This document shows, piece by piece, positions 41,468 to 50,092 of a stretch of 64,000 bases of DNA (positions are counted from its first letter, which is position 1; each line of letters starts with the position of its first letter). Location: positions 3,872,001 to 3,936,000 of the forward strand of contig NZ_JAIMBW010000001.1 of NCBI RefSeq assembly GCF_019195455.1. The letters run 5' to 3'. Under the pieces are notes generated by a model that was given only the letters and a program-made list of their open reading frames with translations, was not told the DNA's origin and ran no database searches. This stretch comes from Gymnodinialimonas phycosphaerae. Lineage in GTDB: Bacteria > Pseudomonadota > Alphaproteobacteria > Rhodobacterales > Rhodobacteraceae. A program made the translations under genes and the position numbers.

Positions 41468-42432
41468 CCGAACGGCCGCCAGAGAGACGGCCCGAGCCGC
41501 CATTGCACGCCCCGGAACGACCGCCAGAGCCCGCGCGGCCCCGGTTGCAGGGTGAACGGCGCAGCGGTGCCGGGCGTCCCGGGCCAAGGCCCGGTCTACG
41601 AATGATCCTGTTTGTCATGGCGGGTCTGGCCTGTCTTGCGGTGGGGTTGTTGGACTTGTCGCGCGGCGGCGGGTTGAACCCTGCGCTGCCGCCTGCCGTC
41701 GAGGCGGCCGAAGAGATCGCCGTGGTAACGGCGGGGGTCTATGTGTCCTTGCGGGCGATCAACGCGGCGCTTTCGGCGGCGCAGGAAGTGGAGATCGGCG
41801 CCTCGATCGGGGCGCAGGCCTCGTTGCAGCCTTTGAAGGTGTTAGAACCGGTGGATGACACCGTGGAACGGGTGGCCGATGTGGTGTTCGCGGTGGCCGC
41901 GGGCGCGGCTTTGGTGACGGTCGGGCTGGAGCCGGTGGCCGCGATTGGCTTGGTGGTGTTGGGCGTTGGCCTGTTGGGCATGGGCGTGGCGGCATTTTTG
42001 GGCGGCGGCTCGGTCGCGGCGGCGAGCCTGCGGGCGGTGCGTCTTGGCGCGGCCTTGGGCCTGGTGCTGCCGCTGGTCTTCGCAGGCGGCGTCTGGTTGG
42101 GGGAGCGCGCGACCGCGGCCCAGTGGGACACGGCGATGGCGGAATTGGACATGGTCACCGGAGAGGCGCGGGTTCTGATTGGCGCGGGCGAGGCGGAATT
42201 GCTGGAGGACGCGGAGGACGGCGGCTTGTTCTCGGGCTTTCTTGGGGCGCTGACGGATGCGACGACCTCGGTGCAAAGCTATGTCGCGGCGGCGGGCGTA
42301 TTCACGCAACAGGCCGATGCGCTGTTTTCCGCGACGCTTACAATCATCGGGATCTTCGTGTTGCGCACGTTGGTGTTGCCCGTCCTGTTGATGTGGTCGG
42401 TGATGGCGGTCTTGCGCAAAAGCGTGGGGTGA
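41464..42432 (+). CDS. Hypothetical membrane protein with Pro/Arg-rich N-terminus
   Basis: 322 residues if GTG at 41464 is the start; it overlaps the dehydrogenase stop by GTGA. The first 45 residues are Pro- and Arg-rich and contain a hairpin repeat at the DNA level (41578-41600). The conserved-looking part begins at an ATG at 41602. It has a first helix, the segment LNPALPPAVEAAEEIAVVTAGVYVSLRAINAALS, two or three central helices, and a C-terminal helix before a basic end. Family not recognised beyond a Rhodobacterales-type membrane protein. The later start would give 276 residues. Confidence 0.7.
   Translation: MTERPPERRPEPPLHAPERPPEPARPRLQGERRSGAGRPGPRPGLRMILFVMAGLACLAVGLLDLSRGGGLNPALPPAVEAAEEIAVVTAGVYVSLRAINAALSAAQEVEIGASIGAQASLQPLKVLEPVDDTVERVADVVFAVAAGAALVTVGLEPVAAIGLVVLGVGLLGMGVAAFLGGGSVAAASLRAVRLGAALGLVLPLVFAGGVWLGERATAAQWDTAMAELDMVTGEARVLIGAGEAELLEDAEDGGLFSGFLGALTDATTSVQSYVAAAGVFTQQADALFSATLTIIGIFVLRTLVLPVLLMWSVMAVLRKSVG
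41578..41600 (+). repeat. Hairpin repeat at the proposed internal start of the membrane protein
   Basis: CCCGGGCCAAGGCCCGG forms a stem (GGGCC/GGCCC around AA) and ends GCCCGGTCTACG, as does the copy at 39366-39390. The ATG at 41602 follows two bases later, so this repeat would be the leader of the shorter form of the gene. Confidence 0.5.
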
Positions 42433-42477
42433 GGGCGGATCCCGTACTGGAGGCTGTGCCTGGCGGCGCGCACGGGA

Positions 42478-42502
42478 TTGAGTTGTATTTGGCAAGATGA
42501 AG
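42478..42502 (+). repeat. Dispersed repeat, copy D
   Basis: 25 bases identical to copy C and to the end of copy A (core GTATTTGGCAAGATGAAG), followed by GGGGGAGCGG as in copy A. It lies in the gap 42433-42626 before the dehydrogenase gene. The rest of that gap is G-rich without a recognisable gene. Confidence 0.85.
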
Positions 42503-42626
42503 GGGGGAGCGGCGTGCGTTATCTCCGGCGTGTCGCTTTTTTGCGGGTTTGGGTCGGGTGGGTTTGGCGCGGGGCGTGTCTTTAGGGCAATGAGAGCCTG
42601 AGATCCTGTCTGAGCCGGAGCGCGCC

Positions 42627-45128
42627 ATGAAGACGACTGTTAAAGCCCTTGTTGTTGGCGGCGGTGCCGTTGGAACCTCGATCGCCTATCATCTGGCAAA
42701 GGCCGGGTGGGATGATGTGATGCTGTTGGAGCGGGACGAGTTGACGTCCGGCTCCACCTGGCACGCGGCGGGGTTGTTGCCGCTGTTCAACATGTCTTTC
42801 GCCACGACGCATATCCATGACTACAGCGTGAAATTCTACAAGACGCTGGAGGAAGAGACCGGGCTGAACGCCGGGTTCGCCGTGGTGGGTAACTTGCGGA
42901 TGGCGCAGACGGATGAGCGGATGGACGAGTATATGCTCTACGCGTCTACTGCCGAGACCGTGGGCGTGCCGTTCGAGTTCCTGACGCCGGACGAGGTTGG
43001 CGAACGCTGGCCACTGATCCGGACGGAGGACCTGAAGGGCGCGCTGTATCACGCGACGGATGGCTATATTAACCCCGCTGATGTGACCATGGCGATGGCC
43101 AAGGGCGCCCGGCAGCGCGGCGTGGAAATCGTGCGCAAGTGGCAGGCGGATGGGTTCCATTGGAACGGCACGGCCTGGGAAGTGACCTGCACGAAGATGG
43201 TGGAGAAGGGGGGCAATCTGGTGCCCTCGGACGAGCAGGTGGTCATTACGGCCGAGCATGTGGTGACGGCGAGCGGCAACCACGCGCAGCGCACGGCGCA
43301 GATGTTGGGCATCAAGATCCCGGCGATCCCGGTGGAACATCAGTTCATCGTCATGGATCAGGACCCTGCGTTGGTGTCTTGGCGGGTTGAGGGCAATGCG
43401 GAACATCCGGTGATCCGCGATGCCGACGCGCAGAGTTATGTGCGTGAGGAACGCGGCGGCTGGATCCTCGGCGTCTACGAAAAGGACGCGCCGGCGCGGT
43501 TTGAATATGGCGTGCCGGATGCGTTCCGCGCCGATCTGTTTCCCTTGGCGCTCGACCGGATCGAAGAGCAATACATGGCCATGATCCATCGCATTCCGAC
43601 TTGTGAGGAATCGGGGCTGAAGGACGATTTCAACGGGCCGATTTGCTATACGCCCGATGGGAACCCATTGGTGGGTCCTGCGCCGCGCATGAAGAACATG
43701 TGGCTGGCCGAGGGCTTTTCGTTCGGGATCACGGCGGCGGGTGGCACGGGCTATTACCTGGCGCAGATGATGGTGGAGGGAGAGGCGGAAATCGACATGG
43801 CGAGCCTCGATCCGCGGCGGTACGGCGACTGGATGACGACGGAATACGCGGCGCGCAAGAATGAGGAGTGCTATGACCACGTCTACATTCTGCACCACCC
43901 TGATGAGGAGCGGCCCGCCTGCCGTCCGCTGAAAACCGCGCCAAGTTACGACCGGATGAAGGCGCGTGGCGCACAGTTTGGCTGCGTGAACGGGTGGGAG
44001 CGGCCGAATTATTTCGGGCCGCTGGACGCGCCCGACAGCTTTGACCACGACGCGCGGTCGTTCCGGCGCGGGGGCTGGTGGGACTATGCCAAGGCGGAGG
44101 CTGAGGCGGTGCGCGGCGCGGCGGGGCTGATCGACGCCACGGCCTTCACCAAGCACAAGTTGCGCGGGCCGGGGGCAGAAGCGTTCCTGGATTGGTTCAC
44201 CACCAATAGACTGCCCAAAGTGGGCCGGATCAACCTGACCTACGCGTTGACGGCGGCGGGTACGACGCGGACGGAATACACCATCGTGCGGCTGGCCGAG
44301 GACACGTTCTACCTTGTGAGCGCGGGCGCCTGGCAGGCCTATGACAGCGACTACCTGGCGCAGGCGATCAACGACAACGTCGACCGGTTCGGCCCGATGT
44401 GGTTGGACGATTGCACCGGGCAGCACGGGGTGTTCGCGATTGCAGGGCCGAAGTCGCGCGATGTGTTGCAGGAGCTGGTCCGCGACGCCGAGCCGTCGAC
44501 GGTGCTGTCGAACAAGCGATTCCCATGGCTCTCGGCGCGACGGTTGGAGTTGAAGATGTGCCCGGTCAACGCGATCCGAGTGGCTTATACGGGCGAATTG
44601 GGGTGGGAGTTGCATCACCCGATGGAGATGCAGAACTACCTGTTCGATCAATTGATGGATGCCGGAGAGAAACACGGGCTGAAGCTGGTGGGGGCAAGGG
44701 CGCAGAACTGGTTGCGGCAGGAGAAGTCGTACCGGGCGTTCGGAACCGAATTGGGCCGGGATGCGACGCCGCTGGAGGCGGGGTTGGACCGGTTCGTGGA
44801 TTTGTCGAAGGACTTCCACGGCAAGGATGCGATGGTCGCGAAGGGCATTCGATCCAAGTGCGTCACCGTCTTGATCGACGGTCCGGCGGATGCAGACCCT
44901 TGGGGGCGTGAGGCGCTTGTGGTCGATGGGCAAAAGGTGGGGCGCTTGACCTCTGGCGGGTACTCTGTCGCGTTCGGCAAGCAGATCGGCATGGGATATG
45001 TGCGGCCCGATCTGGCGGAGGTGGGCACCAAACTGAAGGTGCGCATGTTCCGGGAGTTGTTCGATGCAGAAGTGGTGGAGGACAGCCCCTATGATCCGAG
45101 CAATGCCACGATCCGCGTGGATGGTTAG
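42627..45128 (+). CDS. FAD-dependent dimethylglycine/sarcosine dehydrogenase-like enzyme with GcvT domains
   Basis: 833 residues. The N-terminal DAO-fold FAD domain has the dinucleotide loop VVGGGAVGTSIAYHLAKAG and TSGSTWHAAGLLP, where the flavin-linking region lies. A FAO-type middle domain follows, and the C-terminal third is a GcvT-like folate-binding part (LRGPGAEAFLDWFTTNRLPKVGRINLTYAL, then FAIAGPKSRDVLQEL). Such enzymes oxidatively demethylate dimethylglycine, sarcosine or similar methylamines and hand formaldehyde to tetrahydrofolate. A single-gene unit. The exact substrate is inferred only at family level. Confidence 0.88.
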   Translation: MKTTVKALVVGGGAVGTSIAYHLAKAGWDDVMLLERDELTSGSTWHAAGLLPLFNMSFATTHIHDYSVKFYKTLEEETGLNAGFAVVGNLRMAQTDERMDEYMLYASTAETVGVPFEFLTPDEVGERWPLIRTEDLKGALYHATDGYINPADVTMAMAKGARQRGVEIVRKWQADGFHWNGTAWEVTCTKMVEKGGNLVPSDEQVVITAEHVVTASGNHAQRTAQMLGIKIPAIPVEHQFIVMDQDPALVSWRVEGNAEHPVIRDADAQSYVREERGGWILGVYEKDAPARFEYGVPDAFRADLFPLALDRIEEQYMAMIHRIPTCEESGLKDDFNGPICYTPDGNPLVGPAPRMKNMWLAEGFSFGITAAGGTGYYLAQMMVEGEAEIDMASLDPRRYGDWMTTEYAARKNEECYDHVYILHHPDEERPACRPLKTAPSYDRMKARGAQFGCVNGWERPNYFGPLDAPDSFDHDARSFRRGGWWDYAKAEAEAVRGAAGLIDATAFTKHKLRGPGAEAFLDWFTTNRLPKVGRINLTYALTAAGTTRTEYTIVRLAEDTFYLVSAGAWQAYDSDYLAQAINDNVDRFGPMWLDDCTGQHGVFAIAGPKSRDVLQELVRDAEPSTVLSNKRFPWLSARRLELKMCPVNAIRVAYTGELGWELHHPMEMQNYLFDQLMDAGEKHGLKLVGARAQNWLRQEKSYRAFGTELGRDATPLEAGLDRFVDLSKDFHGKDAMVAKGIRSKCVTVLIDGPADADPWGREALVVDGQKVGRLTSGGYSVAFGKQIGMGYVRPDLAEVGTKLKVRMFRELFDAEVVEDSPYDPSNATIRVDG

Positions 45129-45218
45129 CCGCAAGGCCGAGGCGGCGTTGGACGGTCTGCTCGAATGAACATGCAGGGATACTCCGCGCGCAGGCAAGTG
45201 CCGCGCGCGGAGCTTTGG

Positions 45219-46256
45219 TCAGTCGTCAAACAAGCGGTAGAAAAGGGTGATGTTGGACGGCGTCGCCCCGTCGCGGCGGACGATAGCGGTGCGGCCCTCG
45301 CTGGTTCTCACGCAGATGCGTGAGCCGGGAGCGAAATCCGACATGTTCAGGACAGTCCTGTTGTAGGTTGCATCCCGGCAATCGCCGTAGTTCGAGACCG
45401 GGCCGGGGGTCGATCCGATCCGGGCACCGTTGCCGGTGGCCAGGCGGGGTACCACGGGGGCGTGCACCCGGTACCAAAGGTCGAAGCCAGCCATACCGAT
45501 ATTGCCGGTATCAAGATCGACGCGGCGGGTGTTGGGGATCGTGACCGTGCCTGACGACAGCACCGGGGGCACGCCGCCGGGAGGTATGCCGATATAAACC
45601 TGAAGCGACGAGACCTCGTTATTCATGATGGCGCCTAACTGGCCCTCGCTGGCGTTCACGTTGCGGCAGAACCCGGACATGAACGGATCAACGCAAAGCC
45701 GTACCCGCGCATCGCCGGACAATTGCACCGACGTGATACGGTCATTGGCAGCGGGTGGCAGGTTGTCGATCCTGGTCACGCCGCGACAGAAACTGCCGCC
45801 AGTGAAATTGGGCAGATCGTAGAAGCAGGCCTGATTGCCGGTAGGCACGACCGGGCCGGCTTCGTCCTCATCATCATCAGCGGCGGGAATTGGCAGGGCG
45901 TCGACACCGCCGGGGCAGACGATTGAAAACTCTGGCCCACCGGGGCCTATGGTCAGCTGAAAGCTGCACCCGGCACCCGGCACCCCTGCGCCGGACGGCG
46001 CGGTAAGGTAGCTGGAACTGACCCAGCCATCGGGCCCGGAATGGGTGACGTAGCACCAGCCGTTGGGCTGGCATTCGGTCATGTCCACGACCTCACCGGG
46101 GGTGAGCGTGTCGACCACCGAGAACCCAGTTCCCGGTCCAGACCGCACGTTGAGATGAGTAGTAGCTACGGCATTTTCGGCGACCGCGGCGGTGGCCGAC
46201 GCGATTGTGAGGGTGGCCAAGAGAAACGGTGCAAATTTGGGTAATAAGTAGTGCAT
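45219..46256 (-). CDS. Exported SH3b plus beta/gamma-crystallin domain protein
   Basis: 345 residues. A signal peptide (cleavage near VAE/NA) is followed by a bacterial SH3 domain (ATTHLNVRSGPGTGFSVVDTLTPGEVVDMTECQPNGWCYV). An acidic linker DDDEDE is next, then a beta/gamma-crystallin-like double Greek key with ACFYDLPNFTGGSFCRGV and ITSVQLSGDARVRLC. A C-terminal beta-rich part with cysteines ends the protein. The crystallin fold often binds calcium. GGAGG six bases before ATG supports the start. A secreted wall- or surface-binding role is likely. The gap 46257-46443 shows nothing else. Confidence 0.78.
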   Translation of the reverse strand: MHYLLPKFAPFLLATLTIASATAAVAENAVATTHLNVRSGPGTGFSVVDTLTPGEVVDMTECQPNGWCYVTHSGPDGWVSSSYLTAPSGAGVPGAGCSFQLTIGPGGPEFSIVCPGGVDALPIPAADDDEDEAGPVVPTGNQACFYDLPNFTGGSFCRGVTRIDNLPPAANDRITSVQLSGDARVRLCVDPFMSGFCRNVNASEGQLGAIMNNEVSSLQVYIGIPPGGVPPVLSSGTVTIPNTRRVDLDTGNIGMAGFDLWYRVHAPVVPRLATGNGARIGSTPGPVSNYGDCRDATYNRTVLNMSDFAPGSRICVRTSEGRTAIVRRDGATPSNITLFYRLFDD

Positions 46257-46443
46257 GAAACCCTCCGTCAGGCTGCAGGCGGAGGCGGAATGCCTCAATT
46301 CGCAGGTGAAACAGTGCAGGTCAGCAGTATCGCCCGAGATGGCCTGGTCAGAATTGAGCAGCGTCAAGTCGGGCTGTTTTTGTGGTGCAAATTCGTGATT
46401 TCGCTGCGCCGAAGGACGATGGGTGCCCACGGCTGGCGGGTGC

Positions 46444-48252
46444 TTAGGCTTGCGTCTGAGCGGCGGTGCGCAGCGCGGCCATGGCCTCTGCCGAGTCGCT
46501 GTCTTGAGCCGTGAAGACCTCGAGCGCGTGTTTATAGGCCATCTCGTAGAACAATTTGTGCTGCCCCCAGGCGAGGAAGCCCGCCCCCTTGAGGCCGGGG
46601 GGGCGGATCATCAGATCGTTGGGGGCAAGGTTGGACAACATGTCGGACTGGCCCACCAGAAGCGAGCGCATGACCGTCGAGATCACGCCGGGCACCCGAG
46701 GGGGCGTCTTGGCGAAGGGGTTCAGGGTCTGGCGCAAAAGCTGCCCGCGGCCGGGCAGGCTGGCGTAGTCCACATGGACAATCTTGTTGGTGGCCTTCTG
46801 GACGTTGACCACTACGTTGGGGCCGGACTTCATCCCATGCATCGTGCGGAAAGGCATATTGTCGATGCAGCCGCCATCCACCAGCATCCGCCCGTTACGG
46901 GCAAAGAATGGGGGCAAGACGCCCGGAATGGCAGAGGAGGCGCGGATCGCCTCCCAAAGGGGGCCGCGAGTGATCACGGTCTTGTCCATTGCCGACAGAT
47001 CGGCGGCAACAGCGTAGTAGGGCATCCACAGGTCTTCGATGGGTTCTTCGCCGAAATGCTCCTGAAGGGCAGCGTCGAGGACCTTGTGATCGAGGAAGGC
47101 GAACTTGGGCACGGTGATCTTGCGCATCGCGCCGGAGCGCACAAAGATCTGCTCGACGCGGGGGCCTATTTCTTCGGCGGGGACCCCCAGTGCAATGGCG
47201 CCCCCCATGGCGGACCCCACCGATGTGCCGCCGACAATGTCGACCGGCAGGCCCAGTTCGTTCATCGCGCGGTAGACGCCGACATGGGCCACCCCGAATG
47301 CACCGCCGCCCGACAGGACAAGGCCCACGGCGCGGCCCGCAAGGAAACGGCCCAAACGGGCAATGTCGCCGCCATCGCCGGTCAGCGCCACGTGGTGGTG
47401 CAAAAACACGGGCCGCGTATCCAGCCACCGCCCGGTGCCCGGGGCCTTCTGCATCCTGTGCGGATGCAACAAAACGAGGCGACGTTGCGATTCTGGCAGG
47501 ATCTGGAGCGCGAAAGCCTCCAACTCGGAGGGATCCTGGTAGTGGACGGCCTGTGCCACGATCACCGCCTGGTCGGCCTGCTTCAGGGCCGCTTTCGACC
47601 AATCGCTGGCGTCGGGGTTGGCCACGAACAGAACCGTCTGTGCATTTTGTTCCTGCGCGTTGAGCCAGGCGATGGACGCGGGGCTCGTGGGGTCGGCCCG
47701 CGCGCCCATGGCTTCAATGAAGGCGGCCTCGGTGACGAGGGCGACCGAGTGGTGGGCTTCCATCGCGGCGCGCAGGTCGGGCACGAAGCGTTCCGGCAGG
47801 GGGGCATTCGCGGCGGGCAGGATGCAGAAGGTGCGCGCGGGCGGGCGGCCCGGATCGGGGATCACGCGGGCGGAGGTCTTGGCGAGACGGTCGGCCAACT
47901 CGGCGGCCATGGCTTGGGGCAACCCGTCGACCTCGGCGCAGAGCGCGTCATAGGCGGGGCGGTCGATGCGGTAGACAATGCTGTCGCGCGCGGCCACGAC
48001 ATCCGCCGTGCGGGTGGAACCCGTCAGAAACGCGATCTCACCAATGACAGAGCCTGCGCCGATTTCCGCCAGATCCACGCCGTCGCGTTCCACCCGAAAG
48101 CGGCCCGAGAACACGAGGTACATCGCCTCGGCGGGCGAGCCGGCAGTGATCAACTTGTGGCCGCGCTCGACCGGCGTTTGCGACAACCGCGCAAAGGCGG
48201 GCCCTTGTAACAGATCAAACAGGCCTTCGGGCGCAAAATCGCTTTGCATCAA
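46444..48252 (-). CDS. Cyclic-nucleotide-binding-domain patatin-like phospholipase (NTE family)
   Basis: 602 residues. The N-terminal cNMP-binding domain (about residues 10-125) contains LVFSGRFRVERDGVDLAEIGAGSVIGEIAFLTGSTRTADV, with the phosphate-cassette region partly changed. The patatin domain has the oxyanion loop GLVLSGGGAFGVAHVGV, the nucleophile elbow GGTSVGS and the DGGCIDN aspartate motif. Bacterial NTE-like proteins are lysophospholipases; the regulatory domain suggests control by a nucleotide or another ligand. It could start at Met1 or Met2. Stand-alone gene. Confidence 0.9.
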   Translation of the reverse strand: MMQSDFAPEGLFDLLQGPAFARLSQTPVERGHKLITAGSPAEAMYLVFSGRFRVERDGVDLAEIGAGSVIGEIAFLTGSTRTADVVAARDSIVYRIDRPAYDALCAEVDGLPQAMAAELADRLAKTSARVIPDPGRPPARTFCILPAANAPLPERFVPDLRAAMEAHHSVALVTEAAFIEAMGARADPTSPASIAWLNAQEQNAQTVLFVANPDASDWSKAALKQADQAVIVAQAVHYQDPSELEAFALQILPESQRRLVLLHPHRMQKAPGTGRWLDTRPVFLHHHVALTGDGGDIARLGRFLAGRAVGLVLSGGGAFGVAHVGVYRAMNELGLPVDIVGGTSVGSAMGGAIALGVPAEEIGPRVEQIFVRSGAMRKITVPKFAFLDHKVLDAALQEHFGEEPIEDLWMPYYAVAADLSAMDKTVITRGPLWEAIRASSAIPGVLPPFFARNGRMLVDGGCIDNMPFRTMHGMKSGPNVVVNVQKATNKIVHVDYASLPGRGQLLRQTLNPFAKTPPRVPGVISTVMRSLLVGQSDMLSNLAPNDLMIRPPGLKGAGFLAWGQHKLFYEMAYKHALEVFTAQDSDSAEAMAALRTAAQTQA

Positions 48253-48358
48253 TCGTCTTTCCGGTCGTCTCGTCAGGGGTAAGGTCGCGCGCAGGCGCGG
48301 TCCGGGAATTTAACGATACTAAACACGGGATTAGAAAAAAGCGAAACGTGTCTTTACG

Positions 48359-49033
48359 TTACGTCGTTCGTGGCGGTTTCCCGGCCGTCAGCAGCAGATT
48401 GTTGGCGGGCATGTCCTGTGGCGTGGCTGGTTCCAGCCCGGCACGCCGCCACTGATCCAGCACCCAAGTGACATCCTTGTAGCCCGCGCCGGGGTTTTCC
48501 ACCCGGATGCGGGCATCGAATGCCGCGTCGCCTTCGGACGTGGTTTTGCCATCGCGCAGGAACGGCCCATAGACGACAGCGCGCCCGCCGGGGCGCAGGG
48601 CGTGCGCCATTTCCGTCAGGCAGGTCCGTGCCGCTTCCTTGGGCACGAGGTGCAAAAGGTTGGCGAGGCAGATCAAGGCATAGGGGTCGTGCTGCGCGGC
48701 CCAACCGGGGGCGCAGGCATCGAGGTCCTGGGGCGGGGCAATGTTGGGCGACGGTTCTGCCGCGATCCATGCCGAGATCGACGCGCGCCGCACTGGGTCC
48801 GGGTCCGTAGGGTGCCACTGCAATCCCGGCATCGCAGGGGCGTAGCGGATGACGTGCTGCCCGGTGCCCGAGGCGATTTCCAGGGCGCGGCCCGAGGGGG
48901 GCGCGACCTGGGACAGAGCCGCCGTCAACGCATCGCGATTGCGCAGGGCGGCGGGCGCATTCAGCCGCCCATCGTCATACGAGGGCGCGCTGGCATAGGC
49001 AGAGGGTTCACCGGCGGCTTGATGCGGGGCCAT
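48359..49033 (-). CDS. DUF938 SAM-dependent methyltransferase-like protein
   Basis: 224 residues of the DUF938 family. NRDALTAALSQVAPPSGRALEIASGTGQHVIRYA contains the SAM-binding loop EIASGTGQH. YALICLANLLHLVPKEAARTCLTEMAHALRPGGRAVVYGPFLRDGKTTSEGDAAFDARIR is the family-defining segment. The substrate is unknown. The ATG shares one base with the stop of the upstream exported protein (TGATG), linking three genes in one operon (49934 to 48359). Confidence 0.85.
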   Translation of the reverse strand: MAPHQAAGEPSAYASAPSYDDGRLNAPAALRNRDALTAALSQVAPPSGRALEIASGTGQHVIRYAPAMPGLQWHPTDPDPVRRASISAWIAAEPSPNIAPPQDLDACAPGWAAQHDPYALICLANLLHLVPKEAARTCLTEMAHALRPGGRAVVYGPFLRDGKTTSEGDAAFDARIRVENPGAGYKDVTWVLDQWRRAGLEPATPQDMPANNLLLTAGKPPRTT

Positions 49034-49482
49034 CAGCCGTCCTGCATGAGGATCTGCAACGCACCGGTAGAGGACATATGTGTCATGAAGGCCTCCATCA
49101 TGCCGCAGTCCGCGACGATTTCGGCGGCTTGCGCGTCGCTGAGCCCCTCGGGGTTGTCGATATCGGCGCTGCCATTCATCACCTCTTCCGGGGTGATCGT
49201 GTCCAGTTGCGCTTCCATCGAGGCGACCATGGCCTCCATGGCGGGCTCGCCGACTTCGGCCACGAAGCCGTCGTACATGCAGGTATAAGCCGCGCGCAGG
49301 CCGTCAGACCACTCGGCCGAGGGCATGTTGCCTTCCAGCGCGGGGGTCTGGGCCACCATGGTGTCGAACATCATGCCGTTGATGGTGACCGCGACGGCCT
49401 CCAACCGCTCGAACGTGGACTGCGCGGCGGCGGGCGGGGCGACAGACAGGAACGCTGTCGCAAGAAGTGTGCTGCGGATCAT
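49033..49482 (-). CDS. Small exported hypothetical protein, second of a tandem pair
   Basis: 149 residues with a signal peptide (cleavage near AAA/QS). The mature part begins STFERLEAVAVTINGMMFDTMVAQTPALEGNMPSAEWS, closely parallel in layout to the upstream neighbour (QLDRFEALSEQMTTLTYEGLAAQYPVLQGILPSADWG). Both end with a Gln/Met-rich helix after a Cys in the DCGMMEAFM/ECGLLELQM region. Two conserved cysteines probably form a disulfide. ATGA overlap with the upstream copy. Function unknown; periplasmic. Confidence 0.75.
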   Translation of the reverse strand: MIRSTLLATAFLSVAPPAAAQSTFERLEAVAVTINGMMFDTMVAQTPALEGNMPSAEWSDGLRAAYTCMYDGFVAEVGEPAMEAMVASMEAQLDTITPEEVMNGSADIDNPEGLSDAQAAEIVADCGMMEAFMTHMSSTGALQILMQDG

Positions 49483-49934
49483 TGGCTTTGCAACGCCTGC
49501 ATGGCGCCGGATTCCGCGAGGCGCTGCATTTGCAACTCCAGAAGGCCGCATTCGGTATTGATCTGCTGCACTTGCGCCGGGGTCAGGCCCTCGGGCACGC
49601 CAGCGCTGAACGTGCCGTCCAGAAGGTCCGAGGGGCGGGCGCTGGCGATGGCGGTCTCGAATTCGACCAGCATGGCTTCGACCCCGGCTTCTCCGACGGC
49701 GCGTTCGTAGTCACGCAGTGCGCAACGGCCCGCGCGCCGCTCGGGGCGTCCCCAATCGGCGGACGGCAGAATGCCTTGCAGCACCGGATACTGGGCCGCG
49801 AGGCCCTCGTAGGTGAGTGTTGTCATCTGCTCGCTCAACGCTTCGAAGCGGTCAAGTTGCGATTGGGCAGCAGCGGCGAAGGGCAGGCTGATCAGGGCGC
49901 AGGCAAGGCCGGCACGCAAGAAGGGTCGGGGCAT
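49479..49934 (-). CDS. Small exported hypothetical protein, first of a tandem pair
   Basis: 151 residues, a paralogue of the next gene. It has a signal peptide (cleavage near AAA/QS), then a helical mature part with Cys residues at comparable places (GRCALRDYE and TECGLLEL) to the neighbour (YTCMYDGF and DCGMMEAF). The two genes overlap by ATGA and are followed by the DUF938 gene. It looks like a local duplication that diverged well. The gap 49935-50092 has no gene. Confidence 0.75.
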   Translation of the reverse strand: MPRPFLRAGLACALISLPFAAAAQSQLDRFEALSEQMTTLTYEGLAAQYPVLQGILPSADWGRPERRAGRCALRDYERAVGEAGVEAMLVEFETAIASARPSDLLDGTFSAGVPEGLTPAQVQQINTECGLLELQMQRLAESGAMQALQSQ

Positions 49935-50092
49935 AAATCTCTCCGAATAACGTTTTGTCTAAGAATAGGGGTCTTCCGGGCGAGTTCCAAGTTCCGGGTT
50001 TCCCGACCTGTACGATCACCATGGTGCTGACGCGGGACCTTGGGGCGCAAAGTGCCGGTTTTGCACGGGGTTTGGCGCACACGGCATTTTGA

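Noticed and set aside
46423..48210. 595-codon open frame on the plus strand
   Set aside because: It is antisense to the patatin-like gene, which has complete catalytic motifs. The translation is rich in Gly, His and Arg with no recognisable domain.
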